From NCBI GenBank assembly GCA_938003835.1, contig CALKXJ010000004.1, forward strand, positions 1-64,000: a stretch of DNA of 64,000 bases, given 5' to 3'. The notes below the pieces were generated by a model. The model saw only the letters and a list, made by a program, of their open reading frames with translations. It was not told the origin of the DNA and made no database searches. A program made the position numbers and the translations under genes. This DNA is from an uncultured Bryobacteraceae bacterium. Its GTDB lineage: Bacteria > Acidobacteriota > Terriglobia > Bryobacterales > Bryobacteraceae. How positions within the stretch are numbered: the first letter of the stretch is position 1; each line of letters opens with the position of its first letter. This document shows, in pieces, positions 26,322-34,844 of the stretch.

Positions 26322-27277
26322 GCTGTCCTCCCAAGCGCGTTCGATCTGCCTTTGAGCAGCTCGCGAGCCGCCGCCGCGATGTGAGAGGCCCGCAAGCCGT
26401 AAAGGGTCAACAGCTCCTGCGCCATGCCGGACTCGCCAAAAACATCGCGGACGCCCACGCGCCGGAGCGGCACCGGACACCGCTCGGCCAGACAGGCGGC
26501 CACGGCTTCGCCCAAGCCGCCGATGATCGAGTGTTCTTCTGCGGTCACCACGGCGCCGGTGCGCCGCGCCGAGTCCACGATGGCCTCCTCATCGAGCGGC
26601 TTGAGCGTCGGCATGTGGATCAGCTCCGCCGAGATTCCCTCCCCGCCTAGCAGTCGTGCCGCTGCCAGCCCTTCGCTCACCATGATGCCTGTGGTGATGA
26701 TCGTGATATCCCGGCCCTCGGCGAGCTGTTTCGCCTTGCCGATTTCAAATGGGCCGTGGATCTGCTCCACCACCGGGTAGGTGTCGCGGCCCAGGCGCAG
26801 ATAAACGGGGCCCGAGTAAGCCGCGGCGGCGCGCGTGGCTTGCCGCGCCTCCTCATAGTCGCCCGGCACGAGCACCGTCATGTTCGGAAACGAGCGCATG
26901 ATGGCGATGTCCTCGTTGGCCTGGTGGGAGGCGCCGTCGCCCCCCGTCGAAATCCCGCAGTGCGTGGCGGCAATCTTGACGTTCAGCTTAGGGTAGGCGA
27001 TCGAGTTGCGCACTTGATCCGCCGCCCGGCAGGAGGCAAAGACGCCGAACGTGGTGGCGAACGGAATGAAGCCCTCGAGCGCCAGGCCCGCCGCCACCGA
27101 CATCATGTTCTCCTCCTGCACCCCGCAGTTGAAGAAGCGTTCGGGGAAGACTTTCTCGAAGTCGCAGGTGCGCGTCGCCTTGGCCACGTCGGCGTCGAGA
27201 ACCACGACGAGCGGGTTCTCGCGGGCCAGTTCGATGAGCGCATCGACGTAACCCTGTCGGGTCTGCTTATACTGCAC
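26318..27277 (-). CDS. transketolase, C-terminal subunit
   Basis: A 319-aa pyrimidine-binding half of a split transketolase. The family's catalytic Glu is in FFNCGVQEENMMSVAAGLAL, and the C-terminal domain begins around residue 190 (ITIITTGIMVSEGLAAA). With the N subunit it moves two-carbon units between sugars using TPP. It overlaps the N-subunit gene by 11 bp and the dehydrogenase gene by 4 bp. Split transketolases next to polyol dehydrogenases are often in sugar or sugar-alcohol pathways rather than the core pentose pathway. Confidence 0.92.
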   Translation of the reverse strand: MQYKQTRQGYVDALIELARENPLVVVLDADVAKATRTCDFEKVFPERFFNCGVQEENMMSVAAGLALEGFIPFATTFGVFASCRAADQVRNSIAYPKLNVKIAATHCGISTGGDGASHQANEDIAIMRSFPNMTVLVPGDYEEARQATRAAAAYSGPVYLRLGRDTYPVVEQIHGPFEIGKAKQLAEGRDITIITTGIMVSEGLAAARLLGGEGISAELIHMPTLKPLDEEAIVDSARRTGAVVTAEEHSIIGGLGEAVAACLAERCPVPLRRVGVRDVFGESGMAQELLTLYGLRASHIAAAARELLKGRSNALGRTA

Positions 27278-28103
27278 GGGACAACTCCTCCATGGCGCGC
27301 TCGTACTGCTCGCTGTTTGGGGGCGTGCCGTGCCAGCCCGCTTCGTTCTCCATGAACGAAACGCCCTTGCCTTTGGTTGTCCGGGCGATGATCATCGCCG
27401 GGCGGCCGCGCTGGAGCTGGGCGTGCCGGACGGTGCCGATGATCTGCTCGAAGCTGTGGCCGTCGATTTCGTACGTGTTCCAGCCGAAGGCCTCCCACTT
27501 GGGCCGCAGCGGATCGAGCGGCATTACCTGCTCGGTCGATCCGTCCGTCTGCAGGTAGTTCCGATCGATGAAGGCGATCACGTTGTCGAGCCGGTACTTG
27601 TGGCCAAACATCGCCGCTTCCCAGACCTGGCCCTCCTGCACTTCGCCGTCGCCGCAAAGGATGTAGTAATCATGCGAATCACCGCGCAGCTTCGCCCCAA
27701 GAGCCATGCCGAGTCCGGTCGAAAGGCCGAGGCCGAGCGTCCCGGTCGAGGCCTCGACCCCCGGCGTCTTGTGCTGGGCCGGGTGGCCTTGCAGATGCGA
27801 GCCTGGGCGCCGGAACGTCTCGAGATCCTCCTTCGGGAAGTAGCCGCAATCGGCCAGGACGGCGTAGAGCACGGGAGCGCAATGGCCTTTCGAGAGAATG
27901 AAGCGGTCCCGCTGGGGCCAGCGGGGATTCTTCGGGTCGTGCCGCATCAGATGATAGTAAAGCGCGACGACAATCTCGACTGCCGAGAGGCTCCCTCCGG
28001 GGTGCCCCGAGCGCGCCCGATGAATCATCGTAAGAATGCTGCGGCGGATCTCGCGTGCCTTGGCGTGCAGAGATGTCCAGCGATCGCTCTCGATACGACT
28101 CAC
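27267..28103 (-). CDS. transketolase, N-terminal subunit
   Basis: The TPP-binding half (278 aa). The GDG...N diphosphate-binding motif is seen in GDGEVQEGQVWEA through DNVIAFIDRN, and the conserved HPGGSLSAVEIVVALYYHL lies near the N-terminus. The start is GTG at 28103. It is the first gene of a five-gene minus-strand operon in which every junction overlaps. It is divergent from the Oar-type receptor at 28242, with 138 bp between, so the receptor may import the operon's substrate. A CGAGT-n7-ACTCG repeat at 28115-28131 sits just upstream. Confidence 0.92.
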   Translation of the reverse strand: MSRIESDRWTSLHAKAREIRRSILTMIHRARSGHPGGSLSAVEIVVALYYHLMRHDPKNPRWPQRDRFILSKGHCAPVLYAVLADCGYFPKEDLETFRRPGSHLQGHPAQHKTPGVEASTGTLGLGLSTGLGMALGAKLRGDSHDYYILCGDGEVQEGQVWEAAMFGHKYRLDNVIAFIDRNYLQTDGSTEQVMPLDPLRPKWEAFGWNTYEIDGHSFEQIIGTVRHAQLQRGRPAMIIARTTKGKGVSFMENEAGWHGTPPNSEQYERAMEELSRAV

Positions 28104-28187
28104 GGAACCTTCTACGAGTGTGTCATACTCGCGGGCCCAGAGGGAAGAGTCTTCGCGTTATTAACCTGAGGCCGCAAGGTAAATTAC

Positions 28188-28216
28188 TTTCGGTGAAATG
28201 AAAAAGCGGTTACACT
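28188..28216 (+). promoter_or_regulatory. candidate promoter of the first Oar-type receptor
   Basis: A weak TTTCGG (28188-28193), 17-bp spacer, and TACACT (28211-28216), with AGGGAG at 28231-28236 as ribosome site. The -10 is good, the -35 poor. Confidence 0.35.
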
Positions 28217-28241
28217 CGGGCTGAGGGATCAGGGAGATACC

Positions 28242-31200
28242 ATGAAGAGCCTGCGGGAAGGTCGCATCATCGTCCTTTTGGCGATCTTGGTCGCCACGGT
28301 ATCCGGGCAGACGTATCGGGGCCAGCTTACGGGTGTGGTCACCGATGCGACCGGCGGAATCGTACCCGAAGCCGAAGTGGTGCTGACGAACCTGAGCACC
28401 GGCGTCAGCCAACGCGTCGCTACCAATGAGAGAGGCATCTATCTGGTGGCCAACATTGAGCCGGGCCAATACCGGATCAGCGTATCATTTACGGGCTTCA
28501 AGACCTTCCTTCAGGAGCCGATCACTATACCCGTCGGCGGCAGCGTCACTTTAAACGTCACGCTCGAGGTGGGAGAGATGGCCGAACGCGTGACGGTGGT
28601 GGGCGAGGCGCCTTTGCTGGAGGCCGAGACAGCCAGTTTTGGCCAAGTGGTAGGAGAACGCCTGATTCAAAACATGCCGCTGAACGCTCGCAATCCGATG
28701 CTGTTGGTAACGCTGACGCCAGGCGTGATTACTCATCCCGGCTGGTTCAGTCGCGACGGGATCGGCACGGGAAACATCGAGCAGGGCAGGGATCAATTCT
28801 CCGCAGCCTTCCAGATCGGCGGCGGCCGGCATCTCTCCAATGAGATTTACCTGGACGGCGCTCCGAACACCAGCGTCGATCGGGGATATATGGCCTACAT
28901 TCCGCCGGTCGACTCCATGCAGGAGTTCAAGGTGGAGGCGAATCCATTCTCGGCCGAATACGATCGCACCACGGGAGGCGTGGTGAACCTGGTCACCAAG
29001 GGCGGGGGGAACGAATTTCGCGGCACGGCGTACGAGTTCTACCGAACGAGCCGATTGGACGCCAACGATTTCTTCTTTAACCGAGCGGGGCGCACGGACA
29101 AGCCGGTTTGGCACCGCAACCAGTTCGGCTTCAACCTGGGTGGGCCGATCCGACGGGATCGCAGCTTTTTCTTCGGCAACTATGAAGGCCTGCGCCAGAT
29201 CGTTCCATTCAGCTTTTTGACGACCGTGCCGACGCGGGCGCAGCGGGGCGGTGACTTCTCGGCCACCCGGGCCGCCGATGGCCGGCTCATTGTCATCTAC
29301 GATCCGCTGTCGCTTCGGCGGGACCCGGTGACAGGCGCGCTGTCGCGGTCGGCCTTTCCCGGAAATGTGATTCCGGCGGGGCGGTTCGATCGCGTAGGCC
29401 AGGCGTTGTTGCGGTCTTACCCGGAGCCGAACCAGCCGGGTGATCCGAACACCGGCGCCCGCAACCACTTCATGAGCGACAACGGCCGAAGCACGATGGA
29501 CAATTACGGCTTTCGGATCGATCACGCTTTCGGCGACCGAAATCGCATCTTCGGCCGGTTTTCGTTCCGCCGGGACAAGCGCACGGCCGCCAACCCGTAT
29601 GGGCCGGGACATGTGGCGACATTCGAAGGTGCTCCGACCGACAAAGCTTGGAACGTCACCCTTTCCGACATCCACACCTTCTCTCCGAGAATGACTGGCG
29701 AGTTGCGCGCCTCTTTTGCGCGGCATCACACGGCCGAGAAGTCGCCCTCCTACGGCTTCGATCTGACGCAACTTGGTTTCCCGAAGCTCTATGCCGATGT
29801 CGCGCTTCCGTTTTTCCCGAAGGTGAGCGTGGCGGACCTTTCCTCGATGGGGCGCGACCGCTATTACGACCAGGTACGGGACACCGTCGCCGCCCAGGGC
29901 AACGTCACGAAGCTGACGGGGCGAAACTCCCTTAAAGCGGGCTTCGACTTCCGCGTCCCGCGCTTCCACCTCAACAGGAACCTGAATTCAACGGGAACCT
30001 TTACTTTCAATCGGGCCATGACGCAGGGACCGGATCCGTTGCGAGCGACGGCGACCGGTGGCTTCGGGGCGGCCTCGCTGCTGCTCGGCGCCGGTGCAGG
30101 CGGCAACATCACGCATACCGACGTCTTTACCTTGAATCGGCACTATTATGGCTTTTATCTCCAGAACAACTGGAAGGTGACGAGCCGCCTGACAGTCAAT
30201 TTGGGGATCCGCTACAACCTCGAGGTGGGACAGAATGAAAGCCACGATCGGATCGCGTACCTTGATCTGGACAAGCCGAGCCCGCTCGGCCAGCGCGTGG
30301 GCCTGCCCTTGCGGGGCGTGCTGGGCTTCGTGGGGCGAGAGGGTGTCTCGCGGAACCTCGTCGACACCGACAAGAACAATTTTGCGCCCCGGGTGGGCTT
30401 CGCTTGGCGATTCACGGACCGGTGGGTGGCGCGCTCCGGCTATGGCATCTTCTATGCGCCGCAGTGGATCGCCGCCTACGACGCCAACATGTACGCGAGC
30501 TTCAACTCGAACACCGACTGGGTGGCAACGCTCGACGGGCTGGTCCCGGAAAACTATATCAGCAATCCGTTTCCTCAGGGATTCAGCCTGCCAAAACGCG
30601 ATCGGGATCCGCTCACGAATGTCGGAGCGGCCATCTCGGGCTGGCTTCGCAGCGAACCGGTGGGCTACGTCCAGCAGTGGAACTTCACCCTGCAACGCCA
30701 GGTGGGAGCCACTCTGTTGATCGAAGCGGGCTACTGGGGTAACAAGGGTACCAAGCTGGAGCGTTTCGGCGGCGTGCAGGAGAACTGGCTGCCGAATCGC
30801 TACCTGGCGCTGAAAGCTGCGCTGAACGATCTCGTGGACAATCCCTTCTATGGGGTCATCGACAAGGGTGCTCTCTCGGGGCCTCGCGTGGCGCGCCGCC
30901 AGTTGCTTTTGCCCTTCCCGCAGTATACTTCGGTCTTTCGGACCGGTCCCTCGCTCGGTAACTCCATCTATCACGCCTTTACGCTCCGCGTCGAGCAACG
31001 ATTGACCCGCGACCTGAGTCTGCTCGGCTCGTACACGATCGCCAAGCAGATTGACGACTTCGAGGATCCGTTCGGCACCGGGGCGCTGGACCGCGAAAAT
31101 CTGCGCCTGGAGCGCTCCGTGTCGACCTTCGATGCGCCGCAACGGCTGGTGCTGAGCTACGTTTATGAATTGCCGTTCGGCAAGAAGAAGGCGATCGGGC

Positions 31201-31643
31201 GGGCCTGGCACCCTCTCCTCGACGGTGTCGCAGGGGGATGGAGCGTATCGGGCATTACCACGTTCCAGAGCGGCCAGCCGGTGGCTATCTCACGGCCGTC
31301 GGTAAACAACGGTCGCACGGCCAAGATCCAGAGCCCCAGCATTGACCGCTGGTTTGACACCGCCGTCTTCAGTCTCGCCGAGCCGTTCACCTTCGGGAAC
31401 GTCGGGCGGCGTCTGCCGGACGTGCGCACGCACGGGATGAATAACTTTGATCTCGCCTTGGCCAAGGAGTTCTTCCTGACCGAGCGCTTCCGATTGAAGT
31501 TTCGCGCCGAGGCCTTCAATGCGTTCAACAGACCGCAGTTTGGTGCGCCGAGTGGGAGCGTCGGATCGGCCGCCTTCGGCCGGGTCTCCTCTCAGTTGAA
31601 CCGGCCCCGCTCGGTGCAGTTTGGGATGCAATTGCACTGGTAA
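28242..31643 (+). CDS. Oar-type TonB-dependent outer-membrane receptor
   Basis: A 1133-aa outer-membrane protein. A signal peptide (~1-23, ending in VSGQ) is followed by a carboxypeptidase-regulatory-like beta-sandwich (~26-110: GQLTGVVTDATGGIVPEAEV), a plug region with IQNMPLNARNPMLLVTLTPGV, and a beta-barrel rich in Asn/Phe/Tyr. The chain ends in an aromatic (HW), as barrels do. Such receptors are thought to bind large carbohydrate or peptide substrates at the surface. It is divergent from the transketolase operon and has no SusD partner. No TonB box was identified. Confidence 0.88.
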   Translation: MKSLREGRIIVLLAILVATVSGQTYRGQLTGVVTDATGGIVPEAEVVLTNLSTGVSQRVATNERGIYLVANIEPGQYRISVSFTGFKTFLQEPITIPVGGSVTLNVTLEVGEMAERVTVVGEAPLLEAETASFGQVVGERLIQNMPLNARNPMLLVTLTPGVITHPGWFSRDGIGTGNIEQGRDQFSAAFQIGGGRHLSNEIYLDGAPNTSVDRGYMAYIPPVDSMQEFKVEANPFSAEYDRTTGGVVNLVTKGGGNEFRGTAYEFYRTSRLDANDFFFNRAGRTDKPVWHRNQFGFNLGGPIRRDRSFFFGNYEGLRQIVPFSFLTTVPTRAQRGGDFSATRAADGRLIVIYDPLSLRRDPVTGALSRSAFPGNVIPAGRFDRVGQALLRSYPEPNQPGDPNTGARNHFMSDNGRSTMDNYGFRIDHAFGDRNRIFGRFSFRRDKRTAANPYGPGHVATFEGAPTDKAWNVTLSDIHTFSPRMTGELRASFARHHTAEKSPSYGFDLTQLGFPKLYADVALPFFPKVSVADLSSMGRDRYYDQVRDTVAAQGNVTKLTGRNSLKAGFDFRVPRFHLNRNLNSTGTFTFNRAMTQGPDPLRATATGGFGAASLLLGAGAGGNITHTDVFTLNRHYYGFYLQNNWKVTSRLTVNLGIRYNLEVGQNESHDRIAYLDLDKPSPLGQRVGLPLRGVLGFVGREGVSRNLVDTDKNNFAPRVGFAWRFTDRWVARSGYGIFYAPQWIAAYDANMYASFNSNTDWVATLDGLVPENYISNPFPQGFSLPKRDRDPLTNVGAAISGWLRSEPVGYVQQWNFTLQRQVGATLLIEAGYWGNKGTKLERFGGVQENWLPNRYLALKAALNDLVDNPFYGVIDKGALSGPRVARRQLLLPFPQYTSVFRTGPSLGNSIYHAFTLRVEQRLTRDLSLLGSYTIAKQIDDFEDPFGTGALDRENLRLERSVSTFDAPQRLVLSYVYELPFGKKKAIGRAWHPLLDGVAGGWSVSGITTFQSGQPVAISRPSVNNGRTAKIQSPSIDRWFDTAVFSLAEPFTFGNVGRRLPDVRTHGMNNFDLALAKEFFLTERFRLKFRAEAFNAFNRPQFGAPSGSVGSAAFGRVSSQLNRPRSVQFGMQLHW

Positions 31644-31662
31644 GCGGCCTCCACGCGGCCGC
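31644..31662 (+). terminator. possible terminator hairpin after receptor
   Basis: GCGGCC and GGCCGC pair around a 7-base loop directly after the receptor stop codon. There is no clear T run, so it is only a candidate. A second hairpin follows at 31679. Confidence 0.3.
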
Positions 31663-31678
31663 GGCTCGGGTGTTGCTT

Positions 31679-31701
31679 TATTGTCCGGGCACGGGACAAT
31701 A
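31679..31701. other. 8-bp hairpin TATTGTCC/GGACAATA
   Basis: TATTGTCC and GGACAATA pair around GGGCACG. No T tract follows. It could be a bidirectional terminator or a repeat-element end. A near-tandem repeat (CCGACCGGTTACA at 31714, CCGACCGGATACA at 31729) lies just after it. Confidence 0.35.
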
Positions 31702-32136
31702 TCCTCCTTGACTCCGACCGGTTACATCCCGACCGGATACAGCAACGCCCGAGCCGGCGTGTCGGCCGGCGGGTGATTGAGTGCCCGAGCTTCCAAGCGA
31801 GACAAATGGGCGAAGGGCGGATTCGGAATTCTCCTGCCGGCCCTGATTGCCCCCGCTGGGACATGGCCGGCGACAGGCGGCGCACCGAAATCAACACCGC
31901 TCCGTCGCTCCAGGCGGCCTCGGCGAGCCGATGAGGCAACGACCCTCATCGCGGCCGGTTGGTCATCTGGATTCGGCCATGCCGCCATGGGCCCGAGGCC
32001 TCTGGTCCTGCCCCCGAGGCAATAGGACCTTTGCAGTAGCTGTGTCGGGCGGCTTCTTCTGCTCGTGCTCCGGGGGCACCAGAGCTCTCTCTTTTATTGA
32101 CTTTCACCCGGAGGACCGCCCGCGAGGCGTCGGCAG
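31702..32136. other. gene-free stretch
   Basis: About 430 bases with no convincing coding region on either strand: the open frames here are short, start poorly, and have no recognisable protein features. It contains the tandem CCGACCGG(T/A)TACA repeat near 31714-31741 and otherwise nothing I can name. Together with the frameshifted methyltransferase it forms a gene-poor patch between two receptor loci, possibly the remains of acquired DNA. Confidence 0.5.
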
Positions 32137-33046
32137 CTATGGCCTGGCCTTATTGATTTGCAATATCAGCGGACCAGTACGTACCGTCAGTTGTCTGAAA
32201 TGGGTGGGGTAGTTCAGGCAACGATCCCCTCGCGAGGTAAACCAGATGATAGCCTCGTAAGGATCCATTGAGTTCAGTGCGTCGGAATCCGGTTGCCACC
32301 AGGTCTGATAGTTAGGACTGAGGAGGCGATAACGGAACCTCGTTTCGCCAAGGAACTGCGCCGGAAAGCGAATCGCACGCAACGGCATTGTATAGATCAA
32401 CCGGAAGGCCACTGAGTCGCGAAGGGGTATTGAGGCTTTGAATAGTTTTCCGCGAAACCCGAATTCCGACCAGGGTCGGACCTGATACCCCTCGGCGGCC
32501 CACGGTCGGCACTGCCAGGCCGGAGAAAGGTAAAGGTAGCCGCCATGGCGTAGGAGGCGTCGCATTTCGCGGAGCGCATGTTCCGGGTACGCAACGTGCT
32601 CGAGAACATTGATCGACCAGATGGCGTCAAACGAATCATCAGGCAGAGGGACTGCGGTTGCCGAAGCCTGAATGAAAGGTTTGTGAAAATGAGGCCGCGA
32701 GGAGGGGGGAGATGTCGAGTCCGGTATAGTCCTCTACGATGTCCTGGAGCTTGCCCATACCCGCACCGATCTCGAGCACCCTCGCGTGTTGGAGATTGTA
32801 GGTTTTCACAAAGTCAACGATCCTCCGATAGTCGATGTCGCTTGGATCGACCGGCGGCGCGGGGCGATCCCATGTCCGTTCGTAGGCCGTTTCGACGGTA
32901 GCGACGGTTTGAGGTGAGATTACCTCAGGGTCCGTTGCGTATGGAAAGTGTGAAGCGGTGAGCAAAACGATAACGCCGAGCGGTACGAGCAGCGTCCAGG
33001 TTGCGGCGATTCGGCGGCGAGATCGAGGAGTGTTGGTCCGAGCCAT
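32137..33046 (-). pseudogene. frameshifted class I SAM-dependent methyltransferase
   Basis: The upstream part (from ATG at 33046) has an N-terminal membrane segment (~17-35) and the SAM motif I VLEIGAGMGKL. It then runs off frame at the run of six G's on the plus strand (32704-32709). If one base is removed there, translation continues through a PLPDDSFDAIWSINVLEHV methyltransferase core and MRRLLRHGGYLYLSP to the stop at 32137, giving about 302 aa. The break is therefore a single-base insertion in a homopolymer, either real or a sequencing error. Substrate unknown; membrane anchoring suggests a lipid or envelope role. Confidence 0.7.
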
Positions 33047-33163
33047 GGCAAACGACAGGCTCTGTCAGGATATCAGGCGAGGAGGGGCGCGCGGCAGACC
33101 CAGCCGCCTGGCTGTCGAGTTCGCCCGAGCGGGGCGGCTCGGCCGACCGGCCGGCTCTGGCAA

Positions 33164-34300
33164 CTACCTGCCGGTTCGGTGCCCGACGCACTCCACATGG
33201 ACCACCTCGTCGTCGATGTCAATCGTTTCGACGCGCATCAGCAACTGAAATTGGTCCGGGAGCGGCTCATCGGGCGTTTGCCGGAACCGCTGAAGCAGCT
33301 CCTGCACCCGATCCTCGAGCGTCAGCACATGGCCGGCTCCCTCGATGGCGCGCCCGTGGTTGGCGGCAATTAAGGTGACGGCGCGCCCGGGCGTCGGACT
33401 GGGCCGGCGAGTGATGACGGCATACTCGGTCATGCGCGGCAGTGCGCCGTCCTGGTACCGCGCTCCGCTCCAGGACCGCCCTTTGCGAATGCGCTGGCTG
33501 CGGTCCTCGATGGTGGTCTCCGTTACCACGAAGCCCGCATCGGGCTGGAGCGAGCGAAGAAACGTGTTCGTACGCGGACTGCCCAGAAGAATCAGATTCG
33601 CTCCGTGCAGGTCGCTCCAGGAGGCGATGCGCGAGTTGCGGGTCTCCACCGGCACGCCCGCCTCGTGAAACAGGCGCGACAGCGACAGCAGACAGTGAAC
33701 CTCACCCGCGGAAAGGTAGTGATAGCAGGGACGCCAGGCCGAGGGATCGGCCGAGGGCAGCCACTGGCGCAATCGATCCGCTGCGGCAGGCTGATTCACG
33801 TAAAGGTCCCGCACATAGTGCCCCCGCTCGTCACGGAAGAACAGCGGCTCGGTATAGACGATCACGTTCGGCGCCTGCCGCGAAAAGTACGGCTCCCAGA
33901 ACCGCGCGAGCGCCCCGGCGAGGCTTGCCCCCGCCGCCGGCGCACTCACCTCGGTGAATACGGCGCGGTACTGGCCCTTGGGGATCGTCAGGCGGATCCG
34001 CTCGGAGCTCCCCTCGGTGGCGAAGTAGGCCAACAGGCGGTCGCGAATGCTGGACATGCTGACGCGCACGATAGGATCGGTGCGGGGATCGAACCACTCC
34101 GGCCGGCCCATGGCTTCAATGGCGATCTCGTGTTCCTTGGGCGGCGGCGCGTCGGGATCGATGGAGCGTTCGCAGACGTATTGCAGGATGCGTTTCAGAA
34201 TGTGCGCGTGGGCGAACTGCCGGCTGGCCAAAATCCGTTCCAGCAGCGCCCGGCAAGCCGGCTCGCCCGCAGGAAGCTCTGCCCGATTCTGACCCGTCAC
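33164..34300 (-). CDS. Solibacter-type regulator with N-terminal winged-helix-like domain
   Basis: A 378-aa protein. Residues ~20-100 carry a conserved acidobacterial N-terminal domain (LASRQFAHAHILKRILQYV, WFDPRTDPIVRVSMSSIRDRLLAYFATEG, then IPKGQY) found at the front of many putative regulators. The rest is a soluble domain without a known motif. The GTG start overlaps the DoxX stop by 4 bp (GTGA), so they are co-translated. An open frame extends upstream to 34741 but only as an out-of-phase copy of DoxX sequence. A role in regulation is inferred from the domain type only. Confidence 0.65.
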   Translation of the reverse strand: MTGQNRAELPAGEPACRALLERILASRQFAHAHILKRILQYVCERSIDPDAPPPKEHEIAIEAMGRPEWFDPRTDPIVRVSMSSIRDRLLAYFATEGSSERIRLTIPKGQYRAVFTEVSAPAAGASLAGALARFWEPYFSRQAPNVIVYTEPLFFRDERGHYVRDLYVNQPAAADRLRQWLPSADPSAWRPCYHYLSAGEVHCLLSLSRLFHEAGVPVETRNSRIASWSDLHGANLILLGSPRTNTFLRSLQPDAGFVVTETTIEDRSQRIRKGRSWSGARYQDGALPRMTEYAVITRRPSPTPGRAVTLIAANHGRAIEGAGHVLTLEDRVQELLQRFRQTPDEPLPDQFQLLMRVETIDIDDEVVHVECVGHRTGR

Positions 34301-34716
34301 GTCCCGGCGCCGGCGCCTTTGCGGATCAGGCGGTCCAGGCTCCAGGGCCCGCCCCCGGCGGCGAACAGGTAGAGGAACAGGAATGAATAGAGCATCGCCA
34401 GCTCGCCGCCGTTTAAGACCGGCCAGAAGCCCTTCGGCGCATGGGCGATGAAGTAAGCCACTGCCATCTGGCCGCTCAGGATAAACGCCACCGGCGAGGT
34501 GAACAGGCCCACCAGTATGAGCAAGCCTCCGACGAGCTCCAGGATGCCCGCCACCCAAATGAGCGTGAGGAACTGCGCCGGTTGACCCGAGCCGCCTGCG
34601 CCTCCGAGCGCGCCAAAGATCTTCTGAAAGCCATGCAGGCAAAAGCCAAATCCCGCGATGATCCGCATCAGCGAAAGCAGATAAGGTCGGATCCGCGTGA
34701 GCTTGTCCTCCAGCAT
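34297..34716 (-). CDS. DoxX-family membrane protein
   Basis: A 139-aa inner-membrane protein of the DoxX family with four membrane segments (about 13-33, 48-70, 75-93, 106-126). It has the LMRIIAGFGFCLHGFQKIFG start and the central ILELVGGLLILVGLFTSPVAF. DoxX-like proteins are linked to quinone oxidoreductases or thiosulfate oxidation, but many have no proven role. It is the first gene of a two-gene operon with the regulator. A GGAGGC-like site precedes the start. Confidence 0.85.
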   Translation of the reverse strand: MLEDKLTRIRPYLLSLMRIIAGFGFCLHGFQKIFGALGGAGGSGQPAQFLTLIWVAGILELVGGLLILVGLFTSPVAFILSGQMAVAYFIAHAPKGFWPVLNGGELAMLYSFLFLYLFAAGGGPWSLDRLIRKGAGAGT

Positions 34717-34796
34717 CGTTTGTTGCCTCCTCTCGGCCCAACTAAATCACATCCGCGGGAGACTGTCAAGCGCGGCGTCAGGGCGAGAAAAAACGG

Positions 34797-34825
34797 TTGA
34801 CGGCATACGGTTTCGGTCCTAGAAT
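34797..34825 (+). promoter_or_regulatory. strong sigma70 promoter of second receptor
   Basis: TTGACG (34797-34802), exactly 17-bp spacer, TAGAAT (34820-34825). It is followed by the ribosome site GAGGAGG at 34831-34837 and ATG at 34845. This is the clearest promoter in the window. Confidence 0.75.
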
Positions 34826-34844
34826 CGGACGAGGAGGTTAGTTT

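Noticed and set aside
31777-32025. 82-codon frame in the gene-poor stretch
   Set aside because: No ribosome site, no domain, skewed composition; treated as non-coding.
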